Below are positions 1 to 10,350 of a DNA stretch of 64,000 nt, one piece after another. A model generated the notes under the pieces. The model did not search any database and was not told where the DNA came from. It was given only the letters and a program-made list of their open reading frames with translations. Each line of letters opens with the position of its first letter. Position 1 is the stretch's first letter. A program made the translations under genes and the position numbers. This DNA comes from Metaphire vulgaris (Eukaryota; Annelida; Clitellata; Crassiclitellata; Megascolecidae). The stretch is taken from positions 12,555,794 through 12,619,793 of the forward strand of contig CM030840.1 in NCBI GenBank assembly GCA_018105865.1. Reading direction: 5' to 3'.

Positions 1-124
1 ATGAATCAGTCAACAAACTCATTCTTTTAAAGTTTGGTCAGAAGTACAAACTCTTCGCTCGAATCTCACTGCCCTTCGGATAACGACTATTGCCTGACTG
101 ATCATTCACCTTTCCCAATAGCTA

Positions 125-220
125 TTTATGAAAGGCTGAGCGCCTAAGAATAAGCAGCTACTGTTGTGCTGCTCTTCAAAGCGCTATAGAAATCCACGAG
201 ATTTTACTTACTTTGAACCT
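125..220 (+). repeat. LINE 3' tail (AAAGCGCTATA-GAAATTCACGAG)
   Basis: GCGCCTAAGAATAAGCAGC, CAAAGCGCTATAGAAATCC and ACGAGATTTTACTTACTT form the tail module also seen at 14640-14720 and, in reverse, at 29657-29720, 46085-46180, 56582-56680 and 58047-58095. Usually only the tail remains, as with heavy 5' truncation of LINEs. Confidence 0.6.
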
Positions 221-559
221 TTAGGGTCATGAAACATGAATGCAACGTCAAGTACTTCAGTGCCAATGTCACTCTCCCACTCGGGTAACACTGGGAACAG
301 CGATGTGACTATTGAACCACATTGTTTAAGCCGAAAGACAAACACAAATGCTCAAAAACACACAGTGAATAAAGAAGACAGAATTTTGCCAAAAATACAA
401 TTCATTAAAATTTAAACCTATTTATTCGATACTATAAATAAAATTCTTTGACTGAATTTTCGATTGCTTTTTCAATGAAATTCATTTATTCATTCGTCTG
501 TTCGTTCATTCGTTCATTCATTCATTCATTCATTCATTCAATTCAAAGGATTCATCCGT

Positions 560-960
560 AGCTTGTTTATTCGATTTGGAGATTGAAAGCGCGCGCCCTT
601 TTACTCACAGCCGTCGAGAGATCCTTTGTCGTGTAGTTCTTTATTCGGGAAAACGAGACTCGAGAAAGACTGCCGACGAATAGAGAGATACATCTTCTGG
701 TAATATCTGCCGTCGTCCCTGAAACACGCCACCGGACCTCTCCCCTGCGCGCCAAAGGGAACTTCCGACCGACCGACCGACCGACCGACCGACCGGACGA
801 ACTGAAGGACGGAGGGACGTTGTCTGCCTTGACCGATGGACAGACGACGCCGATGGCAGCTTCTGGTCAACCGCCCACCGCCTCGCCTTCCTCCTTCGGT
901 CTGTATTCACATGGTAAACGCCTTCGATACGCTTCTGCATGGTATCGAAGGCATCCAGCG
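560..960 (-). other. GC-rich block with a candidate coding exon (609-718)
   Basis: On the minus strand a 110-base segment at 718-609 is bounded by GTGTTTCAG|G and GGCT|GTGAGT and reads DDGRYYQKMYLSIRRQSF, then LVFPNKELHDKGSLDG. The composition looks protein-like, but I recognise no family. The pyrimidine tract is weak and a (GGTC)n run lies just upstream (772-797 on the plus strand). Neighbouring frames here are also open, so this may be one exon of an unidentified gene extending beyond the window. Confidence 0.35.
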
Positions 961-1244
961 GTCATCGCTGGAGGTTACACAGCAAAATGCCTGCCATAGA
1001 TCCATCTATACTTCACGATGCTGTGCGATGATCTTGATTTCGTTTTTATCTCTCCACTCTCCCCCTCTCTCTCTCTCTCTCCATCTCTCAACGCGATAGC
1101 ATGACATGGAGTCAATCATGTGCGTCATAACACACACAAGTCAGCGTTTTCGCCGCGTCCAACGCATCTGAAGCACCATCGATTGATATCCTTGAGTATC
1201 AAAAGTCTGCCTCTGTGCTTTCTCAGTCAATGTGGTGGTGCCAT

Positions 1245-1326
1245 AAAAGTGCATAATAATAATAACTATTATATAATAGTATACAATAGCATAATAATAA
1301 TAATAACTATTATAATAGTAATAATA

Positions 1327-1370
<44 letters not shown>

Positions 1371-1436
1371 TAACAATTATAATAGTAATAATAATAACAA
1401 TCATCATCATCATCATCGTCATCATAATCATCATAC

Positions 1437-1517
<81 letters not shown>

Positions 1518-1520
1518 TAT
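1245..1520 (+). repeat. (AAT)n microsatellite
   Basis: Long AAT/ATAATA tract with a CAT island near 1400; the open frames across it are artefacts. 960-1245 and 1520-1838 hold nothing recognisable. Confidence 0.9.
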
Positions 1521-1837
1521 AATAATATTGGCATCGCTTGCTTCATTTCAATAGAATTTGAAATTGATCATGGTGCGCTAATACTGTCTATATTGAACAG
1601 TTTTCCGTATCAATCAGTGTTTTAAAATACAAAATGGAACGTTGTAATGAAAGAAGATGGCAAATGTTGCTGTATAGGCGAACAGATCGACTCGTTAGCG
1701 ACCCAGTGGCGCTAGATAAATTGATGGATTAGAGCTGGATTAGAGCGGATTTCGAAGTTCGTGACTGAATTTGAAGTCATCATTAGAATCGCCTTCTGTT
1801 TATTTTCGTGAGAGATTCGTATACCCCATCCATTCGC

Positions 1838-2100
1838 AGTGGCGGTTCCAGGATTTCTGGGAAGGGGGAGATGAAAAAAATTATAGGAAGTTGATGGGGG
1901 CGCAAAGTTAAGAAAAAAGAAATGAGAGAAAAAGATAATTCTGAGTGTTTTTGCCCACTAAATGTTAATAAGGCTGACAAGCAAAAAAGGTCTTCCGCAT
2001 CCGCGGTATTAAGTTTACTGTATGGTACAAATTTTTAAAAGCTTGCGAAAAATGTGTCGACAATCAAACCAAACTCCGGTCGGGGGATGCATCCACTTAT
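1838..2100 (+). mobile_element. CAGTGGCGGTTCC-family MITE, 3' truncated
   Basis: It begins GCAGTGGCGGTTCCAGGATT and proceeds through the family landmarks ATAGGAAGTTG and GGCTGACAAGCAAAAAAGG to GGGGGATGCATCCAC; the right terminus is not recognisable. Confidence 0.6.
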
Positions 2101-2509
2101 GTTGTTTCAACTAAAAACGAAAACTCTTTGTCGGACGAACATTTAGCAAATCCAAAGAGGTACGCAGTTACTCAATAATATCAACCGCCAATTGAAAAAA
2201 TTGCGAGTACAATGTAGATCTAACACTAAATAGGCTACTTAAGTAAAAACGTGATTGAACACCAATTGCTATGCGCAGGTAAGCTGAACTGTTATAAGCA
2301 TACATTTTTACTTACTAATTTTAGCTAAGATAAAAATAGCCAATAAATGTTATAGTCTTTGCTTTTAAGTCTATTTAAGGCTTACCTTTGGACCCTAGAT
2401 TAACCCTATGGTCTTCGGGTTCAAGAAAAAAAATCAGTAGCCCATGATGTCAAAAAGGTTGGACAGCACTGATCTAATCAATGCTAGTTTAGTCAATATC
2501 GCTGACAAT

Positions 2510-2684
2510 CAGGGTGCGATTTGTGACCTGGAGCAGTGGGGAAGAATATGTCGAGCTTGAGAGGATGGAGTTGTTGGGGAAGTGTAGCAGTGGGGAATGT
2601 AGTGGTGGGGGGATGTAGCAGTAGGGGAGATGCAGTTGGGCAGTGGGGGGGGAAATTCCCCTTTCCCCTACAAATCGCGCCCTG
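2510..2684. mobile_element. hAT-type MITE, 175 bp, exact 8-bp duplication
   Basis: The ends CAGGGTGCGATTTG and CAAATCGCGCCCTG are flanked on both sides by CTGACAAT (2502-2509, 2685-2692). The interior is G-rich with AGCAGTGGGGA-like repeats and no coding capacity. Confidence 0.88.
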
Positions 2685-2699
2685 CTGACAATCATTTGT

Positions 2700-4785
2700 A
2701 GGCTTCCACGTGTGTATTCCCCACCGAACTTACTTCTTTACTTTTTCCCTTGTGAAACCTATTTTCGGGTAAAAGTCTAGTAAAACTACAGGGAAAAAAC
2801 TGCGATTGATCTTTTTTGCTTGTCAGCCTACGGTAAAGACGTAGCAAAATTAGGGATAAAATTCCGCTTTGTCAGCCTTTTTCGGCAAAATTTATTGATT
2901 TCACTGGTCTACGTCAATTTTGCTGACTTGAAGACAACATGTGATCTTTATGTATTTTGGTGTGCTGAATCCAAAAATCACACCCATTTTCTCCTATCAC
3001 GTCCAGTTTTTCCGCAAAACGTGTTTACTGATTTACTGTTTACTGTAATAATGTAGCATTATGTATTATAATTCTTTAGCTATATTGAATATGCAAAAAG
3101 TTAAGGATGTGCAAAAAGATATGCTTAATATGCAGTGGGCATAACTATTTAATAATACAACAGTTTAATAGGCAGTTTTAAACTGCAGACGTCAGCATTT
3201 TATGGATATAGGCCTATATAAGCAGCGTGAAACCGACGGCAGCATTCAGTCGTTCATGAGGCTTACAAGTCGCAGTAAATTTAACTATTCTAACTAGCTT
3301 TCTGTGGAATATGTCACCCAGCACCCGAACACTTCGTGAGCAGTGCAGGAATGATCCTGACAAATTTTGCTACATCTGAGGTTGCTTTACAACACCTAAA
3401 CAAAGGAGATAGGTGTCTGAATTTGTGCATAAAGCTTAGCATGCATATTTCTGCAGTTAAATTGAGTGACCAGGAAAACCTTGGGCACCACATAAAGTGT
3501 GCAGGACATGTGTTGAAAGCCTCAGACAGTTCATAATGTGACTAAAGGTCAGAGAAAAAGTCTTAACTTTGGAGTTCCAATGGTGTGGCGAGAGCCTCGA
3601 AACCATGCATGTTGATGACTGCTACTTCTGTCTGGTAAATATTTCAGGCATGTCCACAAAGACAAAATCTTCCATCCAGTACCCAAATCTCCCCTCTGCT
3701 CTGAGACCAGTTGCTCACTGTGACAAAGTTCCTGTACCTATTTGCACTACTTTGGGAGTTTCTTACGAAGATGAATTTTGTCAGTCAACAGACACCGATT
3801 GCGAAGATTTCGTGGCCTTAGAAGTTGACGCTGGAATGCACCAAACATTCAACCAAGCTGAGTTTAATGACCTAATATGAGACCTAGATCTGCCGAAGTC
3901 GTCAGCAGAGTTACTGGGTTCAAGACTGAAGGAAAAGAATCTGTTCAGTGTTGGCCCCAGGAACCACGCTTATGTATCATGGCAGAGAGAATGAATCTTT
4001 TCAAACATTTCCATATGGAGGAGGAGTTTGTATACTGCATCAACAGCAAAGGACTTTTTGAATCAATGGGATGTTATAGTTGTAGACAAGATGCTTTTTG
4101 CGACCTGATTACTGACTTACTTGGCAACTTAAGAGTCGAGAAATGACCTTTCAGTTAAAAATTCGAAGATTTTTCGAAGACTGGGAGCAAACATGAGTGT
4201 CAAGTTGCATTTCTTTCATAGCTATCTGAACTTCAAATCTTGGAGCTATGAGTGAAGAACAAGGAGAATGCTTCCATCAAGACATCAAGACCATGGAACG
4301 TAGATATCAAGGCAGATGGAACTCGAACGTTATGGCAGACTAAGTACTGCTGGTGTTTACAGCGTGACAACTGTGACCATAACTATACCGGAGCATCCAA
4401 AAAAAAGATTCCTTTCTCAAAACTTAAATTTAAGCAACTAGCTATTGCTCTTATTGCTCTCTTGGTTAGAAGACAGACTCATTTTTGGGCTGAATAAAAA
4501 TATTACGTGTTATCGGTTCTTCAGAATTTTTTTTCCCTTATGTTTGACTTTAACACCTTTAATTAATTTCCTAATTTGCGAAAAAATTTGACGTGTTGCC
4601 TTGACTTCATATTGGAATCAGCACCTCCAATTGGGTAAAATCAGCAAAAATACCTAGGTCAGCAGAAATTTTTTTAAAAAATGTAGACCAGTGTTTTTCT
4701 TCTATTTTCATTCCACCACCAACTTCCTATGAATTCATTTCATCTTCCCCACCAAGAAATCCTAGAACCGCCACTGTTCGTTTGC
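2700..4785 (-). mobile_element. CAGTGGCGGTTCC-family MITE interrupted by a larger transposon
   Basis: The left part (2700-2905) and right part (4692-4785) align in order with the intact 306-bp element at 63152-63457, read in reverse, including TTTTTTGCTTGTCAGCC and AACTTCCTATGAATTCATTT. About 1.8 kb of unrelated DNA (2911-4691) sits between them, so this MITE was split by a later insertion. Confidence 0.65.
2911..4691 (+). mobile_element. DNA transposon with degraded coding remnant
   Basis: The ends GGTCTACGTCAATTTTGCTG and the inverted TAAAAAATGTAGACC form imperfect terminal repeats (GGTCTAC...GTAGACC). The interior on the plus strand carries broken pieces of one long protein: DCYFCLVNISGMSTKTKS, YPNLPSALRPV, DLDLPKSSAELLGSRLKEKN and SEEQGECFHQDIKTMERRY with QGRWNSNVMAD. 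I recognise these phrases from uncharacterised proteins repeated in many invertebrate genomes and treat them as element-derived. At least five frame breaks or stops separate the pieces, so it is a pseudogene. No superfamily is assigned. Confidence 0.6.
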
Positions 4786-5042
4786 AAAGGAGTGGCACCG
4801 TCATTCTTAAAGTTAAAACTACAGCCACCCGAAGACACGAACGAAGAAGGAATGGCGAAGAGAAAAGGGTAGGAGAGGCTGAACAAAGGTCACAAGGTCA
4901 GCGGGTGAATCGAATCATCAGTTTTCCAACAAACATTCAACGCGTTATGTTTTAAATATACGATCTGGTACAGAAGATGAAAAGCTCGCGGCGTTGAATG
5001 TTGTATTTTAAGTTGCCATCATAGGCATACTACGAAGAACAG

Positions 5043-5362
5043 GCCTACTTGGCGCTGCGCGATCGGTTTCCGTCAGAACACCGAAGTTAAGCAACGTCGA
5101 GCGCGGTTAGTACTTGGATGGGTGACCATCCAGGGATCTAGTCGTGGTGCCGGAAGGGCCAACCAAGCCGTTCATCGCTTAGGCGTCGATAAATTGGTAG
5201 CAGCGTTAAGCTGCGAAGGGTAAAACGTGGGTCTAGAGAAAGTAATGCCAACCTACTCTAGATTAATGGTGCAAGCCACCTGCGTTGCTGCTTGCCTAGT
5301 AACCGAAGATCAGCACCGGCTCCTTCGCTCTAAATCGAGTATGGGACTACCTTTACCATTTA
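5043..5362 (+). mobile_element. 5S rRNA-derived SINE with shared body
   Basis: The head (5043-5160) keeps the 5S rRNA internal promoter region: GAAGTTAAGCAACGTCGAGC, then GGTTAGTACTTGGATGGGTG and ACCATCCAGGG. It is followed not by a 5S 3' end or T-run but by a body containing GCAGCGTTAAGCTGCGAAGG and AACGTGGGTCTAGAG, and a tail near CGAGTATGGGACTACCTTT. The same body occurs behind a tRNA-like head at 18797-19065. Confidence 0.75.
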
Positions 5363-5499
5363 CATACTACGAAAAGAGAAGACAATGTGTGACAAACGAG
5401 GTGACAGTGGGTGACTCAAAAATACCAAGAACTCATTTGACTCCCGAAACCTTGACCAATGACCAATATGTCCCAAGCCTTCTTGATCTAACTAATACT

Positions 5500-6180
5500 A
5501 CAATGTAACAAGCCTTGAAAGTTGCAAGTAGGCTTAGGTTTTAAGAAATTTATATGTCTGTAATCGTCCATATACGGCTTATATTGAAATGATTAGCGCT
5601 TTATCAAATCTTGTTGACAATAAGTTTGCAGGGTCGCGGCATGTTACAAAGCCTGTGCAGTGGTCACAGTTTCAAAATGTTTGGGAAACTCTGGCCTATA
5701 GTAATTTTTAAAATTAATCTTATTTCGCAATAACGCAAGGAAAGCGTATTCCGACCATTTTGCTCGGAAACTCCAATAACAATAGGGAATCTCCATTTTC
5801 TCTGATATATAGCCAACGCTTAAGCGATTTTGCCATACTCATAGGATTTCTAAGACGCGTTAGAAAGGTATGCTCCTGTCAACATTTTAAAAATATTATT
5901 TTAAGAAATGTCAATACCTATTTCTCTCATTTTGTCTTATTTGGCAAATATATGAATAATTATTCCTAATATATTTGCCATTTTTTCATTCGAATTGAAT
6001 CAGAGCTTTTTGTTTTGCCATTTATTCAAAACTCAGAAGATTCCTTCTAACCAACGTTCGTCAGATGGCATAATGCATTTTTTAAAAAAATTACCTGCTA
6101 TTACATGTGTAAATATTAGGGTCGCGACTCGTTACAGAACCGCTGAAGTGGTCCGTGGTTCTAAAACGTTGGGGAATCAG
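5500..6180 (-). mobile_element. CAGTGTTTCCCAAA hAT-type element, one end missing
   Basis: Reverse orientation with the landmarks ACAAGCCTTGAAAGTTGC, GCAAGGAAAGCGTATTCCGA, TTAAGCGATTTTGCCATAC and GAACCGCTGAAGTGGTCC. The terminal TTTCCCAAACTGTGGG end at the left is absent. Confidence 0.75.
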
Positions 6181-6920
6181 CGCGCACTGCTTCATATAGC
6201 GCCGAATATTTTCAGCGAAACACTGCGCTGCATTACCGCCGGTAAACTGCCAACACATGTCACATGTCATGCAATTTTCTGCTTTGTCGAAGACGCCACC
6301 CCACATCCTCCCTTCCTTCCTCCTCGGGCGGGCGGGCGGGCGTTCGTCATTGACCGACCTGTGGAGCAGACATTGGGTAACGAGCGGACAGTTTCCCATG
6401 ACGTCGACTCCCTCTCTCCCGTCGCAGCTGCTCGGGTGTTGCAGAGTAGGTGTCGCTCTCGGGTAGACGGCGCTAGCTCCGCGGCGAGACGGCACCGATG
6501 CTGACGTCATAATAGCCGCCGTTAGGCCTATTCTTATCACTGTTATTCCTGTTATGATGCGCTGCCATGAGACGTGTTATTTCGCACGTCTTACGTCCAT
6601 CCGTTCATCCGGTTAGAACCATGAACGACGCCTGCAGAGTTTTAAGCGCTAGTCCTGTTCGTTCGTCTCATGGTCGCCATTTTGAATGCGGCCCTCTGGG
6701 TAACGCGTCGTCGTTGTTGTTGCTGTTGTGACGTCGGTGGTGCCGGTAACGTCGCCTCGTTCTGGCAAAGAATTACCTGGGCGGCGACAGCAGCAGCAGC
6801 AGCAGCAGCTGACGGAATGTCATGGAGCTGGGGCGCAGCGCATCCCTGGTCGACCGCCGCCGCCACCTCGGCCGGTTTCCTTCAACTGGAGTTTGTTTTT
6901 TGAACTTATTGAGAAATCAA
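6150..6920. promoter_or_regulatory. CpG-rich island-like block, possible promoter
   Basis: Strongly GC- and CpG-rich against an AT-rich background, with CAG/CTG repeats at about 6790-6810, a GCCATTTTGAATG (YY1-like) motif near 6673 and several weak overlapping frames on both strands, none convincing. The block starts at the edge of a hAT-type repeat. It may be an unannotated first exon or promoter. Confidence 0.3.
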
Positions 6921-7032
6921 ACTGATGATGAAGAGGGTGTTGACGCAGAAAGCGACGATGTTAGAAATTGATTTTCAGATCATCAACGCTCAAATCTAAT
7001 CTGCACTTGACACGTGTCACACTTCTACGGCC

Positions 7033-7072
<40 letters not shown>

Positions 7073-8170
7073 ACTGCGTGTCACTTTCTATCGCAATTCT
7101 CGTGTCGCGTTTAGGAATGCGTCGTTTCTAGAATGCATCTTCTGACCAAAATTGATTTGACCAAAGTTTTCTTCTGAACAAAATTTGAGCATTTTTCTTC
7201 GCAAAATCGCACGATCTCCTAAAGATAATTAAAAGGCGGTCGTAAGCTAACACGTAGAGAAAATTATTAACAATGTCATTTGAACTCATTTCAGCAAAAC
7301 AGTCTAAAATAAGATCGGTTGGGAAAATGTTTACAATTAAATTTTTGGTAAACGCTACAGGCAGTTTGAAACCCAACTTTGCCCCAGATTTTAGCATTTT
7401 TGTTTTGTTAGTATTTGAAGATGAATAATGCGCCAACCATGGTCCTCTTTAAATTGACAGGACTGAGGCGCCATGCTCGGGTCCGCGAACTTGGGTCCAT
7501 TGAGCTATTAACACCATAGCGTTGATTAAGGGCTGCAACTGGAGTCTGCACAATGGTACAGCTATGAAATTTGGTGGTCACACTCAGAAATGAACTCTCT
7601 ACGCAATTCAAGTAACCGGAAGTTGATTACGTCATCACACGGCGAAATACATTCATTTTAAGAATATATATACAGTAATTATGTATTCTATTCCCTAGAT
7701 AATTTTTTTGGGTTGTCAGATTTTCTGGAGGCGGCACTTTTTTTCGACCCGGGCGGCACTTTGCCTGGCTACGCCACTGATCCAACTCAACCCAGCAGTG
7801 CTGGCACGGTATCACCGTATCAGAGGTAACAACTAAATTTCACAGACCCGAGATACTGTCTAAATACAATATATCGCCCAAGACTTCTTTAGCGCCATTA
7901 TAATAATGCATCTGCATCCGTCTATGCCTCTATGGTCGTTTCAGACTGAGAATCATAGTAAAATAATTCGTGTCCACGGCTGCAGCTCTTAGTTGAAAGC
8001 AAGATGCTAAAGTAAGCTGTTTATCTGAACGCATTGAACAATCAACAGACATCATTAGACAGTATATCTCGGGCCTGTTATCTGTTCATCAATCATTGTT
8101 TGGATTTAAAGAAAATACATTTCTTGCGGCTGCCGCCTTAACATAGGCGTACACCTCTATTAGGCCTATA

Positions 8171-8300
8171 GGGGCGGAAGATGGCAGAGTGGGTTACGTG
8201 CTGGAGCGTCAGGCTGACGGAGCGGGTTCAAGCCCCGTTAGTGCCCCTAGTGGCTTTCACACAGGCAGTAATGCCTCCTAAGCCACTTTAAATCATGCTA
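8171..8300 (+). mobile_element. tRNA-derived SINE (Leu/Ser-like head), copy 1
   Basis: The head GGGGCGGAAGATGGCAGAGT GGGTTA has class II tRNA features (A box GGCAGAGTGGGTTA, B box GGTTCAAGCCCC, possible long variable arm, partial GGGGC/GCCCC acceptor pairing). The tail CTTTCACACAGGCAGTAATG and CTAAGCCACTTTAAATCATG is shared with the copies near 13877, 39509 and 51398. Confidence 0.8.
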
Positions 8301-8416
8301 AGTTTTTTTATATATAGGCTAAAGGTCCGCCACATTTGAGAGGTTATCATACGGAATGGGAAGATCAACGGATTGCCACCCCCCCCATTTTTCATCCAGG
8401 CTTGCGCCAATGCGTC

Positions 8417-9634
8417 TTAAGGTCCAGTGCTGTTAGTAATGGCGTCCGACTCCCCGAACGCCAACAGCGAGTTCCTTATCCGCTCCGACCAGGCGTCCTT
8501 CATCCGGTTCCACTCCTTCGTTATCAGCAGAATCTGCGGCGTGTCCGGTCCCCAGCGCTGGCTGCGCGCTCCCCAGTAGTGGACCATCATCAGCCGGTCG
8601 GGATCGGCGTCGACGCGCGTTCCGCTCAGCAGGTGGTTGTGATGCACGTTGGCGTTCACCCACTGCGGCCGATAGATCGGTTTGACGAGAGCGTTCGACT
8701 GGCGGACGATGCGGTTGATCCGCTCGACGACCAGACCGCCCGACCGATCGCCGCGTCCGAGCATCAGGAAGTTGGGCATCGAGATCTCGGTCACGTGACC
8801 GGGAAAGGCGCGAAGGTAGCGGACGAGAAAGTCTTCGCCGGTGTCGTTCGGCGCGAACGGGTACTCGTCCATGTCGACGGCCATCTGCCAGACGTGGCGA
8901 CGCCGGTAGCGACCGACGAAGCGCTGGTAGCAGCGTATCTGGGCCGACATCGGGTCGCGCACCTTGCCCCAGGCCAGGTAGGTGACGAGACGGAGACGGA
9001 TGTAGCGTTCCAGCGCGCCGTCGAGTTTCTCGCGGTCGAAGGCGTAATGGTCGCACAGGTAGATGTGCTGGACGCCGGCCAGAAACAGGTAGTGCATCCA
9101 CTGTTTCAGCTCGTTGACGGACCACCGCGCCTTGTCCTCGGCGTAGATTCGCACCTGGAGTAGTTCCGTCAGGTAGAACAGTCCGGCGTCTTCCGTGTCC
9201 TCCTCCTCCACCTCCTCCTCGTCTTCCGGTTCCGCCGTCGGAGTCGCGTTTCTCGGATTCGCCCACAGGCGGCGCTGCCAGAGAGGAACCGGAACGCTCG
9301 TCCCCATAACGGAAACGTTATAGGCGGGATACTCGTCGATACTCGGTATTCGGATACTCGATAGTCGGTCCCGAATTCTGCTCCTCGAACCGTCGCGTCC
9401 GTTTCTCGACGATGCGTTCCAAAAGGAACCGGCATCGTCCGACCTGGAAGTGACCCTGGACCTGCCAAGATACTCGTGAGAACTTTTGAAATCGGAAGAC
9501 ACCGATCCGCGATAGATGTTCACGAAACAGAAGACTGTCACAGCCGCAACGAACAGATATTTGGGCGCTTTCCGACCGGAAAGGCTTCGAACACAACGCG
9601 TTAACGAGGTCAAGGTGAAAATCTTCAAGGTCAT
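8417..9634 (-). CDS. Glycosyltransferase family 92 (DUF23) type II membrane protein
   Basis: Complete single-exon frame of 405 residues. GT92 enzymes are Golgi type II proteins; the characterised nematode member is a beta-1,4-galactosyltransferase acting on fucose of N-glycan cores, and substrates in other animals are mostly unknown. Residues 1-23 are a short basic cytoplasmic tail, 24-40 a signal-anchor helix (YLFVAAVTVFCFVNIY), 45-150 a Ser/Arg-rich stem with an acidic run at 137-149, and 151-385 the catalytic domain. Key motifs: WMHYLFLAGVQHIYLCDH, the DxD-like VDMDEYPF (253-260), EISMPNFLMLG and MVHYWG (350-355). NASS and NVSV are luminal glycosylation sequons. Coding GC is clearly higher than in the flanks. 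The opposite-strand open frame 8336-9163 is a shadow. No intron is needed, so an old retrocopy is possible, but the frame is intact. Confidence 0.88.
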   Translation of the reverse strand: MTLKIFTLTSLTRCVRSLSGRKAPKYLFVAAVTVFCFVNIYRGSVSSDFKSSHEYLGRSRVTSRSDDAGSFWNASSRNGRDGSRSRIRDRLSSIRIPSIDEYPAYNVSVMGTSVPVPLWQRRLWANPRNATPTAEPEDEEEVEEEDTEDAGLFYLTELLQVRIYAEDKARWSVNELKQWMHYLFLAGVQHIYLCDHYAFDREKLDGALERYIRLRLVTYLAWGKVRDPMSAQIRCYQRFVGRYRRRHVWQMAVDMDEYPFAPNDTGEDFLVRYLRAFPGHVTEISMPNFLMLGRGDRSGGLVVERINRIVRQSNALVKPIYRPQWVNANVHHNHLLSGTRVDADPDRLMMVHYWGARSQRWGPDTPQILLITKEWNRMKDAWSERIRNSLLAFGESDAITNSTGP

Positions 9635-9954
9635 CGATGACGATTATCGAAACATTTTGGAAGTAGCACGTAATCGAACTACGCGTAGATTGGCACTTTT
9701 TCTTGACCGATATATTTCGAGATCTGCAAGATCACTTCACTTTTAAATCGAACGCATAGAATTAATTTCAATTAATTATTGACGAAATAGAAATCATTAA
9801 CGATAATGTTCTAGAACCAAAATAGAAGTCAAATGCGTTACTCTGTAGCCGTGTTCTTGACAGTTAAATCATTCTCCTCGAAGTTCTAACAGTTGTTGAA
9901 GCACCCTTGTTTTGTGCACTAGCTCATGTACGGCGCTATAGAATATTGTCTGAC

Positions 9955-9955
9955 A

Positions 9956-10006
<51 letters not shown>

Positions 10007-10010
10007 ATTT
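9955..10010 (+). repeat. (ATT)n microsatellite
   Basis: Nearly pure ATT. The rest of 9740-10250 holds no gene or repeat I recognise. Confidence 0.9.
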
Positions 10011-10350
10011 TTACTATTATTATCCATCTAAATTTCATTTTCAAGTTCACTATGCTTAGGGCATATGGCAATAGATCCATGTTATGCATAACTTATAGGC
10101 CATTTAAATATTGATCGGTTTGACCAATGCACCTATACTGATGCTGATTCAATAGTGATTTTAAACTAAGGAAGCATTATTAGAAATACAGACTGCCTTC
10201 GTTTGCGCTATAAAATTGGAGTGGACTTGAGCCTTGAGAAATTACTTTCGGTGGTTATACAGTAGGGCTGCGCTAACCGAGTAGTTTAGGAGTCGAGTAG
10301 GAGTCGAGTAGCTTAGCGAGTACTCGAGTACTCGCGTAAAACCGGAAGTA

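Noticed and set aside
5043..5160. A genuine 5S rRNA gene
   Set aside because: The 5' part and the closing stem are not intact, no terminal T-run follows, and it continues into a SINE body shared with a tRNA-headed SINE.
8171..8245. A functional tRNA-Leu/Ser gene
   Set aside because: Four dispersed copies share a long non-tRNA tail, and the arms pair imperfectly, so it is a SINE head.
8336..9163. 275-codon plus-strand open frame
   Set aside because: It is antisense to the GT92 gene, and GT92 has clear family motifs on the minus strand.
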